Shown piece after piece: positions 9,630 through 20,838 of a stretch of 40,077 bases of DNA. Origin of the DNA: Balamuthia mandrillaris (taxonomy: Eukaryota; Discosea; Longamoebia; Balamuthiidae). The notes below the pieces were generated by a model that did no database searches, had not been told where the DNA came from, and worked only from the letters and a program-made list of their open reading frames with translations. The stretch's first letter is position 1. Every line of letters begins with the position of its first letter. The stretch is from NCBI GenBank assembly GCA_031835245.1, contig JAVKOQ010000423.1, positions 1 to 40,077 on the forward strand. Reading direction: 5' to 3'. The translations under genes were made by a program, and so were the position numbers.

Positions 9630-11901
9630 TCTCTTCTCTTTCACTCATTTTTTTTTCACACACACTACACAAAACTCAAAAGGACTGGTGGAACCTTTCG
9701 TTGGAGATTGTAACGCTCCTTCCTTCCTCTGCTGCAGCTGCTTCCTCCGATGCGTTGGTTGCTGCCATCAAACGAGAGATGGAGTTGGCTGTGAAACTTC
9801 CTGAGAATGTCCGAATAGAGAGCGGCAGAGAGGTGAAGCTCAGGGAGGACGTGGAGTGGAGGGAACTGCAGCAACTGGCCTCTGGCTCCGCTTGGCAGAG
9901 TTTGTTGCTTTCTCCTTATTTTTTTCTTCTCTGTTTGCTCACTCTTTTCTGTGCTTCTGTGCTTCTCTCTCTTCTCTTCTCTCCCTTTTCGCTGCTTCTT
10001 TGCTCCTCTCTTCGCTTCTCTTCCTTTTTCGCTGCTTCTCTGCTTCTCTCTCTTCTCTCCACTCTTTCTCGCCTCATTGTCATTGTCATTCTCATTTTCG
10101 TTCATTGCCACTGCACAGAATTTGACGATCGCTTGTTGCAATGGCAAATGGAGAGTACCAAAGAGGGAGTGGACACCACCTCTCGTTACACCGTTTTTCT
10201 CATTTGGGGATTGGCCGACAACAACAACACAACCTCCTTCATCGGCAAACATAGACACGCTTGGTCTCTTCTTTCTTCTTCACAGACAGCAGAAGGAAAG
10301 GATGCAAAAGAAGGAGAAGCTTTTCAACGACAAAAAGAGGATGTTCGTGATCTGGCAGTTGGTCTTTTGCAGTCATATATGTTGATGACTTTGCAAACGG
10401 AACGTCACCGCGCGCTTCTTAGTGAAGAGGAGTTAAGAGCGGTGGGGCCTGCTGCAGAGTATCGACTGTCCTTTACGTTGTTGAATGCTGACCCTGGTGA
10501 CCATGTTTACTCTTGGTCCTTTGCTGAAGCCTCTTCTGGTTTGCTTCTTCTTCGTTCTTGTTCTTCCTCTTCTCCTTCTATCGTTGTATGTCCTGTGCTC
10601 TTCTTTCTTTTTATCTTTCTCTTTTTCTTTCATCATTGTATATTTACTTGTTTCCTCCTCTCCTCATTCTATCTCCTTTCTTTTCTTTTTTTAGTCTCCT
10701 CACACATCTCTCTTTAATAGTATTTCTGGAACCAGTTCTTCATCATCTCTCTTCGCTCGCCAAGTTCACTCTCGACTCTCAAATCCTGAACTACATTCCT
10801 CTCCAGCAGGAGCCTCGCTTTGACGAGAGCAAAGGAACGCACTACTTTACTTCTGCCGGTCTCTCTCATTTCTTGCAGCCGAATGACCTCAACTCTGACT
10901 TTACGATTACCTCTCAAACGGCCATTAACTTTATGCTTTACGTCCCTTCTCTACGGCATTCTCCTTTGCACATTCGTTACAATGAAAATGGTTACTTTTT
11001 AGATCTCTTTCTTCTGCTCTGTTCTCCTTCTTTTTTCAGAATAACTTATTTCTTCCTTTAAAATATAGATGAAGAAGATTCGCCAGTGGATGCCTTTCTC
11101 GTGCCTCGTCAGGGTGGTATCGTCATCTACAACAATCCCAACGAAACGCTCAACAACACGTCTTCCCCTTCTCCTCCAAAGCATTACCACCTCTCCACAG
11201 AAGACCTGCAACCAATCATCTCCTTATTTCTCTCTCAACTTCGTCAACTCTTAGCCGTTCCTCTCTTCTTCCTCCCCGCTTCCAATTCTTCAGCTTCTTC
11301 TCCTTCCTCTTCTTCCGTCACTCTCTTACCATCCATCCACGCAGGGATGAGTGGATGGGAAAGAGATGCTCTGCTCCGCAAACAAACCGTTCGCAACTTG
11401 CAGGGAGCTACTCAAACCCTCTCCTCTCTCAACAAGCTCGTCCGCAAGCAGACGCACATGGTAGTGCACGACGAGATCGGAGAGAAAGCTCTTCACACTA
11501 TAGACGCTCTCTGCCGCTCCATCCGCTCCATCCCTCTTCTTTCTTCATCTTCTTCACAACTTCTTTCTCGCTGTTCCGCTTCCTCTTCTTCTTCTCAACA
11601 ACATAAAGAATGCTTGGTGGAAGAGTACAGGGCAGCGAAAGAGGCGCTGGAGGCAAGCGAGAGTGCCTTCTTTGATGATCAAATGGTGTCTTTGTTGTAC
11701 TTCCCGGACGAGCACGAGCTGGCCATTTACTTGCCCCACTTTGCGCCAGTCTTTTGGCCCATCGCTGTGGCGCTGCTGTGGGAGCTGCTTCACTTTGTCT
11801 ACAAGTTGGCCGTGCGGCAATGGCAACAACGACGACGTGGAGGACAAGAAGGAGAGTCGAAGCAAGAGGAAGCATTGCGGCAACACGTGAAAGCAGAGTA
11901 A
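9411..11901 (+). CDS. PIGS: GPI transamidase component PIG-S
   Basis: Subunit of the ER GPI-transamidase, which joins the preassembled GPI anchor to proteins. Five exons: 9411-9569, 9683-9899, 10119-10538, 10721-10990, 11069-11901; 632 residues, versus 555 in human PIG-S. The N terminus has one membrane segment (LYGTFFLIFMFATGVWW) running into WWKTTETYRAPLP, the hallmark of PIG-S. Later matches are FTLDSQILNYIPL, INFMLYVPSLRHSPL and GGIVIYNNP. The C-terminal luminal end reads FFDDQMVSLLYFPDEHELAI, then a second membrane segment (FAPVFWPIAVALLWELLHFV) and a short basic cytosolic tail. ATG 9411 is the first in-frame Met before the signal anchor. CT tracts fill the introns on the sense strand. 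Family assignment is sure; the exon 3 donor (10539) was chosen over nearby GTs by phase and homology. Confidence 0.93.
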
Positions 11902-11984
11902 AGACAGAAAGGGAAAAAGGTACTTTTTTCTTGTTTCTTTCTTGTCGTTTCGTGCTTGCTTGCTTTCTTTACTTTCATTCTTGT

Positions 11985-12014
11985 CGTTTCTTTCTTTCTT
12001 TCTTTCTTGTCGTT

Positions 12015-12106
<92 letters not shown>

Positions 12107-12175
12107 GCCCTTCTTTCTTTCTTGCCCTTCTTTCTTTCTTGCCTTCTTTCTTTCTTGCCCTTCTTTCTTTCTTTA
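11985..12175 (+). repeat. (TTTC)n microsatellite
   Basis: Long TTTC tetranucleotide array with TTGCCC interruptions just downstream of the PIG-S stop codon. Confidence 0.9.
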
Positions 12176-12279
12176 ACTTTTTCAATTCAGGAAACCAAGC
12201 GAGAAAGAGAAAGAGAGACGTAACGCGCTTATTTATTTGTTCATTATTTTTATAATTTTTTTTGGTTGGAGGCGATTAT

Positions 12280-12288
12280 TGTCGACAT
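12280..12288. promoter_or_regulatory. TGTCGACAT motif
   Basis: Exact copy of the recurrent palindrome, about 380 bp after PIG-S and 610 bp before the chosen start of the LamG-like gene. The long distance may mean a long or spliced leader. Confidence 0.4.
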
Positions 12289-12897
12289 GAGGAGCATTTT
12301 CTAAGAGACAATCGATTGCGATTGGCCAGAATTAACGGATTTAGGCCAAAAAAGGAAGGCACGCTGATGTCACTTGGCTCAACTGTGCGGAAGGGGAGAT
12401 GAGCACAAAAAAAAGAAACAAAAAAAAAAACAAAAAAGAAAGGAAAGGAAAATCTTAAAACTTTATTTTGTTGATAGTGCCAAAGGGGGGGGGGTAGGTG
12501 CTGCTTTTTATTTTTCTCTGTGGGGTCGTGGGGAAAATAGGTTCGTTGGGGAGATCCTTTTATTTTGTATGAGAGTGTAGACGAAAGACCAGGAAAGAAG
12601 AGATTTGTTTGCGGCTGGCAAAGTTAAAAAAGTTAGGGAAAAAGATAGAAGAAGACCTAGAGGAAGGAGAGAACGGCTACCCTCGTTCTGTTGTACTGAC
12701 CAATCTTTTTTGTTCCTATTTCTTCTGTCTTTCTCTCTCCCCGGGCATCTTTGAACATCTCTCTCTTCTCTCGTTATACTCAGACGGTGTGCCACTCTTG
12801 TGCTGCGAGGACCACCGATCAGAACAAAAAAACAGCAAAAAATAACGGAACAAAAGAAAGAACGATGACAACAATAAAACGGAGCACAAACAGAACG

Positions 12898-14529
12898 ATG
12901 AGGACGACGGAAAGTAACGTTGAGAAGATGACGCTGATGGTGGTGGCGTTGACGGCGTTTTTAATGGTGGTGGCAGAGGTGAGAGCCGAGATCGCCCCAG
13001 CGGCAGGTACAGCGGGCCGCGCCCTCCGCTTCAGCGGCGTGGGCCAGCAGGTCCGCTTCGACTCCCTCTCAAGGCTCGTCACTGGCAACGCTACGTTTGA
13101 GGCTTGGGTCTCTCTGCCGGTGACCGAGGACGGCCGCTACAAGAGCATGTGCTCCAGGTTCCGAGAGCCCGACAGCCCCGCCATCATCTCGGACTACCCC
13201 CAGATCAACCACACTAACGCCTTTGCTGACTGGAACTTCCAGGTGCAGGCCGGCGGGCGGCTCAACTTCTTCATGGGCGGGCGCAACCCCAACATTTTTA
13301 ACATTTATGGCGCTGAGGTCTACTCCGAGGCGCCCTTCCTGCCCAACGTGTGGCAGCACGTGGCCTTCTCCTTCAGGACCCCCCTGGGGGCCACGGCCCC
13401 CGACATCACCCAGATCTACCTGGACGGCGTGCTGGTGGGTGAGGAGGAGGACGGCTGGAACACGGAGGGCATCGTCCAGACAGGACCCCGCTACAGGCAG
13501 GACCTCAGCCAGACCAACCCCATCTACCTCGGCCGCTATGTGAACCCCGAGGAGCAGGCCTGGTTCGGCTGGATGGACGAGATCCGCTTCTGGGACGTCT
13601 ACAGGACGGCCGAGGAGGTGGCCGCCGACCGCTTCAAGATCCTCACCGGGGAGGAGCCCGGCCTCCTCGGCTACTACCGCGTCAACCAACGCATCGAGGG
13701 CCCCGCCCTCCTCCCCGAGGGCCCCTCCCAGCACCAAGGCCTCGTCGAGAACGTGGCCTACGCCAACTCTGGCGTGCCCAGCCTCCCGCAAACGGTGACG
13801 GTGGTGCAGGGCGTGCGCACCGAGATCCGCCTGCAGGCCTCCGACCCCGTGGAAAAGCCCCTCGCCTGGTTCATCTCCGCCCTCCCCAGCAGGGAGGGCT
13901 CCCAGGTCTGGGCCTCCAGGAACGGCGTTCGCCTGGCCCCCGTCACCCTGAACGAGCCCCTCTACGCTGACACGATCGTCTACCAGAGCGCCGGGGCGGT
14001 GGACCCCGTGGAGGGCGCCGACGACCAGCTCTCCTTCTACGTCCAAAACGACAACACGGTGGCCCACACCTCGGCGCCCACCGTGCTGCACATCCACATC
14101 CAACCGGCCGTGGGCTGCGACGGCGAGCTCGGCTCTGGCGCCGTGCTGGATGGCTGCGACGTCTGCAACGGCCAGAACCACTGCAACGGCTGCGACGGCG
14201 TCTTTGGCAGCGGCAAGGTGGTGGACGAGTGCGAAATCTGCGGCGGGGACGGCACCTCGTGCGTCTGCATCCCCGAGACGGGCCACTATGGCCACTATGA
14301 CGAGGCGCAGCTGGACAAGATCATCCTGCTGTATGACTTGGAGGTCACCATCAAGTCCCTTCAGGACCTGGATGCCAAGATCGATGCCGCCATGGTGGCT
14401 TTGACGGAGGCAGAGGAGGAGGACCTGGACTTGAGCCTGGCGATCGAGGAGCTGCAGGCGTTCAACGAGGGATGCTTGGAGGACTTTTGCTTGGAGGTGG
14501 ATAACTTGGTGGAAGCCCTTGTCCTCTAA
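12898..14529 (+). CDS. Secreted LamG/concanavalin-like lectin-fold protein with Cys-rich module
   Basis: Single-exon gene, 543 residues from the ATG at 12898. In-frame alternatives are 12865 and 12928; I prefer 12898 because it puts charged residues ahead of the hydrophobic core. A signal peptide (MTLMVVALTAFLMVVAEVRA) is followed by a laminin-G/jellyroll-like domain, about residues 35-215 (ALRFSGVGQQVRF, FEAWVSLPV, WQHVAFSFRTP, IYLDGVLVG, WMDEIRFWDVYRTAEEV). Next comes a beta-rich linker, then repeated Cys modules (CDGELGSGAVLDGCDVC, CDGVFGSGKVVDECEICGG), and an acidic helical tail. The family is extracellular or cell-surface, with carbohydrate or matrix binding likely. Oddities: no intron in an intron-rich neighbourhood, and strong C/G-ending codon use with GC far above the flanks. 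This suggests high expression or acquisition by transfer; I cannot decide which. Confidence 0.85.
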   Translation: MRTTESNVEKMTLMVVALTAFLMVVAEVRAEIAPAAGTAGRALRFSGVGQQVRFDSLSRLVTGNATFEAWVSLPVTEDGRYKSMCSRFREPDSPAIISDYPQINHTNAFADWNFQVQAGGRLNFFMGGRNPNIFNIYGAEVYSEAPFLPNVWQHVAFSFRTPLGATAPDITQIYLDGVLVGEEEDGWNTEGIVQTGPRYRQDLSQTNPIYLGRYVNPEEQAWFGWMDEIRFWDVYRTAEEVAADRFKILTGEEPGLLGYYRVNQRIEGPALLPEGPSQHQGLVENVAYANSGVPSLPQTVTVVQGVRTEIRLQASDPVEKPLAWFISALPSREGSQVWASRNGVRLAPVTLNEPLYADTIVYQSAGAVDPVEGADDQLSFYVQNDNTVAHTSAPTVLHIHIQPAVGCDGELGSGAVLDGCDVCNGQNHCNGCDGVFGSGKVVDECEICGGDGTSCVCIPETGHYGHYDEAQLDKIILLYDLEVTIKSLQDLDAKIDAAMVALTEAEEEDLDLSLAIEELQAFNEGCLEDFCLEVDNLVEALVL

Positions 14530-14599
14530 AAAAACCTATCTAATATCAAGTTTTTCAAGTAAAAAAAGTGAGTTTGTTTGGAAAAAAAAGAGGCGGTTG

Positions 14600-14644
<45 letters not shown>

Positions 14645-14662
14645 GATGTATTTCTTGGGGGG

Positions 14663-14696
<34 letters not shown>

Positions 14697-14759
14697 AAGG
14701 AAAAAAAAAGTTAATATTGAAAAATAGAGAAATAAAGGTAAGTGTTGTTGTCGTTCAGT
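14530..14759. other. Tail-to-tail gap with (GA)n tracts
   Basis: Space between the convergent LamG-like and RhoGEF genes. It holds two (GA)n tracts (about 14604-14640 and 14668-14692) separated by GGGATGTATTTCTTGGGG. No gene is seen. Confidence 0.6.
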
Positions 14760-16220
14760 TTAGAGGATGGTTTGTTGGTTCTTGAACTGTTTTTGTTTCC
14801 ACTGGGGAAGAGCATAAAACTCTTCGAGGGAACAACCGAATGTTTGCTGGAATTCCTCTGGGCTCAAATAGGACTAATGAATAGGGAGATGGATAATTAG
14901 CAAACAGATAGAGAAAAAAGCGTGATGCAGAGAAGAGAGAGAAGGAGAAGAGAGACAGAGAGGAGAGAGGAGAGAGGAGAGAGGAGAGAGGAGAGAGGAG
15001 AGAGGAGAGAGGAGAGAGGAGAGAGGAGAGAGGAGAGAGGAGAGAGGAGAGAGGAGAGAGGAGAGAGGAGTAAAGCCTACCTCCAGCTTGCTATGATCAA
15101 GGCCAGGAGGCCGCTTCCTTAGTTCCACCAAAGTATAATACTTCTGGCCATCAGGTCCAACAGCGCTGCTGCTTCCTTCCGTTTCAGTGGCAGCAGTCGC
15201 GGCTTCCGCTTTCGTTGCCTCGCTCGTCGCTTTGCTATCTTCGCTCTCACCTCCTTCTTTCTTTGTTGTTTCGTTTTCACTTTCAGCTTGTTGAGCTTTC
15301 TCCGCGGTGAGCGAGTCCTGAGAAGCAACAGCGGCAGCAGAGTCATCTTCTTGATCAGAGGAGTCTGCATTGTTGGCCTCTTCTTTCTTGGCTGGTTTCT
15401 TGGAGAGCCTAAAGCCAGGAAGTTTAGAGGCTCTCTTTTGCCGCTTCTCCTCCTGCTTCTTCTTCTTTGCGTCCAACTTTTCCTTCTTCTTTCTCTCCTT
15501 TTCTTCTTTTCTGGAGAGCCTGGTTCCTGCTCCAACAGCAGCTATTGAGCCACTTGATGTAACCTCATCGGTATTCTCGTTATTAGTGCTGTTGTTGCCT
15601 TCAGCCTCCGTTGTATTTGTAGAAGCACTAATAGTGGTGATGGTAGAAGGAGCATCAGATGCATTCGATATGATAGAGGAAGAGGGAGTAGAAGTAGATG
15701 AAGAGGTAGAAGCAGAGGTGGAGGGAGAGGAGAGAGAAGAAGGAAGCTGTTGTTTGTGTTGTTCGGAAGCGCCACTTGGTGATCTTGCAGAAGCAGGACC
15801 AATGCTGTTGCGTGGCGTTGCATCTTTGCTACCGCCCTCACCGGGAGCCAATGTTGTCTGTTTACGTATAAGTTGGGAGGTGCGGCTCTTCTTGGCTCTG
15901 GCTTCCATCTGTCCGATGTCAGCATTGAGCTCGTCCAACTCTTCCGTCAACTGTACCAACTTCTCCTCCGCCTCCTTTCGCTGTTGCTTGGTCTGCTTCT
16001 TCCTTTTCTTTTTGTCTTGCGTGTTGAGGAATTCCTCCAACTCGGATATTTGGGAGACGATGGCAGCTTGTCTGGATTTAAGGGCCCCCATTTGTTGCTC
16101 AAGGTCACCGACCTCGCCGCGAAGGCGTTGCTCTACAGTCACTTTTGTGCCTTGGTCTCCTAATCTTTTTGCTCCTGTTTTGTTTGTTTGTTTGATAACA
16201 TTAGTTATCATTCTTTAATA

Positions 16221-16265
<45 letters not shown>

Positions 16266-17364
16266 AAGGAAATAAACCAGGTTTTGATTTTTTGGCGTCT
16301 GCAGCATCTTTTTTGTAGGTATTGAAGTCGTTGAGGAAATCGTCCATTTCCTGCTTGGAGGCAGCGGTGGCACGAAGCACCACTTTGTCCGTTCCTTGCT
16401 TCAACAGTTCAAAAGTATTTGGAACTAATAGTATTTGGTTTTTTGTGAGCCAATAAAATAAACCAAAAAGAAAATGACAAAAAGAGAGGAAGAAGAAAGA
16501 ATGCGAAAGTACTCTTTGGAACTTCACGAGCTTCGAGGACGGTGAGCTTGAAGGAATCTTTGTATTTGGTGTTGGCTTTGTCGGCCAACAGCTTCTTGCC
16601 GGGTTTGGCCACCACGATCATGTCGTTGAAGATGTAGATAACGAGCTCTTCTTTGCTGCCTGCATTGAAGAAGCCCTCTCTCACGAAGCGACGGTGAGGC
16701 TCTGCTATATTTATCTGTTGTTTTTTGTCACAATAAATAAAAGCGGGAACAAATGAAAGAACACATAAAGACAGAAGAAAGCAGAAAGAAGGAAAGGAAT
16801 AAGAAAGAGCAAAGAACCTTAAAGTTTTTGCCGGTGATTCGGCGAGAAACAGCGATGGTGGTGGAGACATCCTCTGCCTCACGTTTCTTCTCGTTAATGT
16901 AGGCAGCTACATCTTGAATTCTCTCTGTGGCGAGCGCCAAGTTCTTGTGATCAGGATGCTCTGGCCACGTGTGTCTTACTAAATCCTGTTTATTTATTTT
17001 TTGTTGTCAGTTTTGTTGAAAGAAGAAAGGAAGTGAGCACGCAATACCGAAAGCAGAAGATTGTAACGAGGAATTCGTTGAACGGGCATGATAAGGAAAG
17101 AAGGTAAATCCAACTTGCCGCATTCAGGATGGTCTTTGCATTTCTGTTATCGTTTGCTTGGCTTAATCGCTTTATTCACTTCAAAAAAAGAGTAACGAAA
17201 GACGAGGAAGAGAGAGAGAGATACGTTGAAATAAGTGACAACAGCTTTCTTTTTGCTAACGCGTTCAAGCGCTGCCATTGCTGTGTTAAAGTTTTGAACG
17301 TATTGTGTGTACACTTTGAAAAAGTCGATCTGTTGTGGTTTGTTTGTGTTTTTGTTAAGATTGT

Positions 17365-17401
<37 letters not shown>

Positions 17402-18649
17402 TACAATCCGCAAGAACAAATCTCCCATACAAGCAAAGGTATGCCATTGAGCAACACGCTCCGTTAAAGTCTCCAAGAGAGCCGTGTTGAACTGATGAAT
17501 GACGGAGATATCAGAGAAGATGGCACGAATGTCTTCTTTCGATATGAGCGGTTTTCCAGCATTTGCCATTTCGTTCAATGGTTTTAGCCATACCTGTTGT
17601 TTGAATCACAAAAAGCGGATCAGAAATAATCACAAAAAGACACCAGAAAGAAAGAAGAGCATACATTAATACAATTGCCCAAGCTGGTTACATAACCGCG
17701 TTCTGTTTCAAGAATCTCGTGTGCAACGTGGTCTCGGTAGGCCACATTACGCACTTATTATTTGAAGCGAGAGAACAGGAGAGAGAGAGAGAGACACCAC
17801 CCAATTAGTCTTTGTTTCTCGTTGACCAGAGAGACGAGGAGGGAGTGTGTACCCATTTTGATGTACTTTTGGCGTTGTTGATGCCCACGCAACACTGATT
17901 GGAAGCGTTTAAAGCCTGGTACGTATTTGTTGACTAATTCACAATCGTTAATACCATAAGTAACAAGAGAGAAGAAGAGAGAAGATAGAAGAAAGAAGAA
18001 AGAAGAAAGAAAGAAACGACAAGAAAGAAGATAGAAGTAAGAAGGAAGAGGGAAGAAGAAAGAAACCATCCACTCCATTGCCAGCCATAAGCTCCAGCTT
18101 CTTTCTCACAATGGCCGCGCTCATCTTGACGTGCTTGCCCTGCACCCTCTTGGTCTTGACCTTGGACAGCAGCTTCTTCAGGTTGTTCTTCTCCTCCGCG
18201 GTGAGCGCCGGGGGCTTCCACCCCGGTTCTGGATCCAGCTCCAGCGCCGGCGCCTCCTCAAACTGCTCCTGCACGAGCTTGGCCAGGGCGGCCAGGCCCT
18301 CCACCACGTTCACGATGCTGCGCCCGTTGTAGAGGTCGGGGCCCTTGAAGAGCTGGTAGGGGGGCACCCCCATGTCCTCGCAGGCCGCCACGAAGAACTC
18401 CACGTTCTCCCTGAGCTTGAACATCTGGTCGGTCTCCTCCTGGATGCGCGGGATCAGGCTCTTGTCCAGGCGGCGCATGAGGTAGCAGAGGATGACGCCG
18501 TTGCGCAGCGGCTGGCTGAGGTCCTCGGACTCGAGCTCAATGTCGAGGATGTTCTCGATCCAGCGCTTCACGGCGTGCTGCTTGTGCTGGAACTCGAGGA
18601 CCTGCTCCTCCGTCACTTTCTTCCACTCCTGAGACTCTGGTGCGCTCAT
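14760..18649 (-). CDS. CH-IQ-RhoGEF(DH)-PH protein with C-terminal villin headpiece
   Basis: Predicted Rho/Rac nucleotide exchange factor tied to actin. Exons (minus): 18649-18067, 17933-17853, 17753-17665, 17593-17405, 17329-17225, 17143-17048, 16985-16818, 16714-16513, 16424-16278, 16174-15081, 14873-14760; 955 residues. Domains: calponin homology about 20-130 (VKRWIENILDIEL, LRNGVILCYLMRRL); IQ motif about 203-218 (FQSVLRGHQQRQKY); DH about 230-437 with HEILETERGYVTSLGNC and the signature FLIMPVQRIPRYNLLL; PH about 440-540 (IYIFNDMIVVAKPGKKL, ending in the helix KQEMDDFLNDF); coiled coil about 565-660; Ser/Thr and Lys/Glu-rich linker; villin headpiece about 890-955 (YTLVELRKRPPGLD, YLSPEEFQQTFG, LPQWKQKQFKNQ). 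Exon 1 is GC-rich. CH and headpiece would bind F-actin and IQ calmodulin; these are inferred. A 7-nt GAGAGGA repeat fills the last intron. Confidence 0.93.
14940..15071 (-). repeat. GAGAGGA minisatellite in last intron
   Basis: Near-perfect 7-nt (GAGAGGA)n array on the plus strand (TCCTCTC in the gene sense), in the intron just before the villin-headpiece exon. Confidence 0.9.
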
Positions 18650-18932
18650 CTTTTTAAAATTTTTCTTTGAGCTACAAAAAAAGTTTAGAGAGAAGAGAGA
18701 AGAAACAAGTTTAAATCTTTCGTTCGAATCGGCTTCTTTTTTTTTTAAAAAAAAAAAAAGAATAAGTGGTCATCCGTTCCTTCGAAGGATTGAAATCTTT
18801 GCCAGAAGAAGAAGAAGAAGAAGAAGAAGAAAGAGAGCAGTAATACCTTTTTTTTTTCTTTAAAAACAACGATAAGGTTCACGGTGGCAAACGACAACAG
18901 GCAGGTTGATCTTTTTTTTTTTGCCAAACGTG

Positions 18933-18973
<41 letters not shown>

Positions 18974-19034
18974 GTTTCTTTTCCTTCTCTCTTTCTTTTA
19001 TTATTGTTATGAGAGCAATGATTGCTCTCCCTAT

Positions 19035-19286
19035 TTATCGGTTTATTCGGGTCTGATCTTCCGTGTAGGTTCCCGTCCCTCCGCCAAGCCACGCTACTAG
19101 GACGTGCCGAATTTGGACATATTTTCCCCTGTCTCGGTTATCCGTCCAGTTTTTAATCTCATCGGGTAGTACGTGGAATTTTCCGGGGGTCCGAACCCGT
19201 CCACTCTGATCGAGTTGCATGGAGCGCTTTCCAGATTGGACAGTATCTCCCCACAGGGGGTACCCCTCTGGGGTGTACACAGTCAT
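19035..19286 (-). CDS. Orphan short reading frame (83 codons), unknown
   Basis: Open from ATG 19286 to TAA. The protein is not low-complexity: YTPEGYPLWGDTVQSGK, QLDQSGRVRTPGKFHV, NWTDNRDRGKYVQIRHVLVAW. It has no visible signal or membrane segment. I do not recognise a family. It sits alone in the divergent promoter region between the RhoGEF and RasGAP genes. It could be a small gene, a single exon of an unrecognised gene, or a remnant. The sober amino-acid composition and balanced base composition, against repeat-rich surroundings, are the only support. Confidence 0.3.
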   Translation of the reverse strand: MTVYTPEGYPLWGDTVQSGKRSMQLDQSGRVRTPGKFHVLPDEIKNWTDNRDRGKYVQIRHVLVAWLGGGTGTYTEDQTRINR

Positions 19287-19290
19287 TCAT

Positions 19291-19299
19291 TGTCGACAT
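19291..19299. promoter_or_regulatory. TGTCGACAT motif
   Basis: Exact copy of the recurrent palindrome in the divergent RhoGEF/RasGAP intergenic region, 5 bp beyond the ATG end of the orphan frame. Confidence 0.4.
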
Positions 19300-19623
19300 T
19301 TTTCTTTTGAATTTTTGAATATTTGAATAATTATCGTTTGTTTGACGACCCAAAAGAACAGAGAGAGAGAGAGAGGAGGAGGCGCGCGCTAGGTTGCAAC
19401 CACCTTCCCGGAGGAAGGCACGTCATCAAAAAGTCGAGTGGTGGGTGGTGGCTGGCTGGCAAATTATTTTTTTTTCTCTCTGGAAGAAGGAGGAAACGCA
19501 ACGTTAGACCCATTAGACCGGAACGGAACCATTGATCCGAACGAAGCCAGCCACACCTACGCAACAAACAAAAAAAAAAAAACTGTTTCGAAATCATTCG
19601 TTCATTCGTTCCGGGGAGAAGAA

Positions 19624-20082
19624 ATGGCGGGATGGCCTTCTTCCGGCATGAAGCCGCTCTACCCTTTGAAAGAGTTTGAAAAGGTTTTTTTTCTTCTTCT
19701 TTTTTTCATCTTCTCTTCTCTTCTCTTCTCTTACTTTTTTTTTGTTTGTTCGCCATTTGATTTCTGCTACTCTTTTTGTCATCTGATCACTTTATTTATT
19801 TTTTTTGCCCAAACAGTTGTTGTTAGCTCCGGACCTTCACCTGGTGCACGCCATCGCCAAGTCGGTGAGGGAGGAGGAGTCGCCGGAAGTCATCGAGGCC
19901 CTGCTCACCATCTTTGAGAATGAGGGCCGCAGCCTCGAGCTGGTCACCTCGGCCATCCATCACGAAGTGGCTCTCATGGGTTTGTTTTTGTTTCTGTTCT
20001 CTCTTCTGTCCACTCTCTACTCCTTTGCCGCTCTCTTCCTTGCTTCTCTCGCTCGCGTTCTCTACTGTGCTACTGTGCTACT

Positions 20083-20125
<43 letters not shown>

Positions 20126-20799
20126 CTCTCGTTCTCTCTCTCTCTCTCGTTCTCTCTACTCTTTTTCGCGTCTTTCTTCTCCTCTTTTTATTCAGTGTTC
20201 ACTCTCCAGTTTTTCTCAAAGTCCTTTTTCTATCTTCTCCTTACCAACTCATCGTTTCCCAACCCCGCAACCACAGAAAGGAAAGTCGAAGCGGGACAAG
20301 AAGAAAGCGATGCTCTCTTCTCCACAAACAGCTTCGTCTCCCGTCTGTTAGCCAACTACGCCAAGAAACGAGGTATGGCCTATCTCAACACCGTTCTTTA
20401 CAAAGGTATCTCCGAACTGGCCACCGTTGGCAAGGAGTATTCCTTCGAGGTGGACCCACACCGTATTCGCGCACCAGGTCCAAAGGATAACCTTCAGGAC
20501 AATCTCATTCGACTAACCTCAGCTGCTGAACTTTTTGTCTCCTCTCTCATGGAAAGCGTTGATCAATGCCCTAGGTTTGAACCTTTTTGCTTTCTCCTCC
20601 TTTCACACTAATGGACTTGTTTGTTTGTTTTTTTTGAGCGCAGTTCATTTAGAGCAATATGCGCTTGCATGGCGACAGCAATGAGGACTCGTTTTCCTGA
20701 GAAAGAGGAGAACATAGTTGGGTCATTCATCTTTCTGCGTTTCTTTTGTCCTGCCATCGCTAGCCCCCACGTCTTTGGTCTTCAACCAAGTACTTTTTT

Positions 20800-20838
<39 letters not shown>

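Larger units (their letters stand above)
11902..12897 (+). other. Gap between PIG-S and the LamG-like gene
   Basis: No supported gene. It holds a TTTC repeat (11985-12175), a TGTCGACAT palindrome (12280-12288), an ATTGGCCA CCAAT-like site near 12320, and A-rich and G-rich runs. The leader of the next gene probably lies in its right half. Confidence 0.5.
18650..19623. other. Divergent promoter region between RhoGEF and RasGAP genes
   Basis: Head-to-head intergenic region. It holds poly-T/poly-A runs (18739-18760), a GAA tract (18809-18830), a (CT)n tract (18939-18969), a short protein-like minus frame (19035-19286) and a TGTCGACAT motif (19291-19299). No other gene is supported. Confidence 0.5.
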
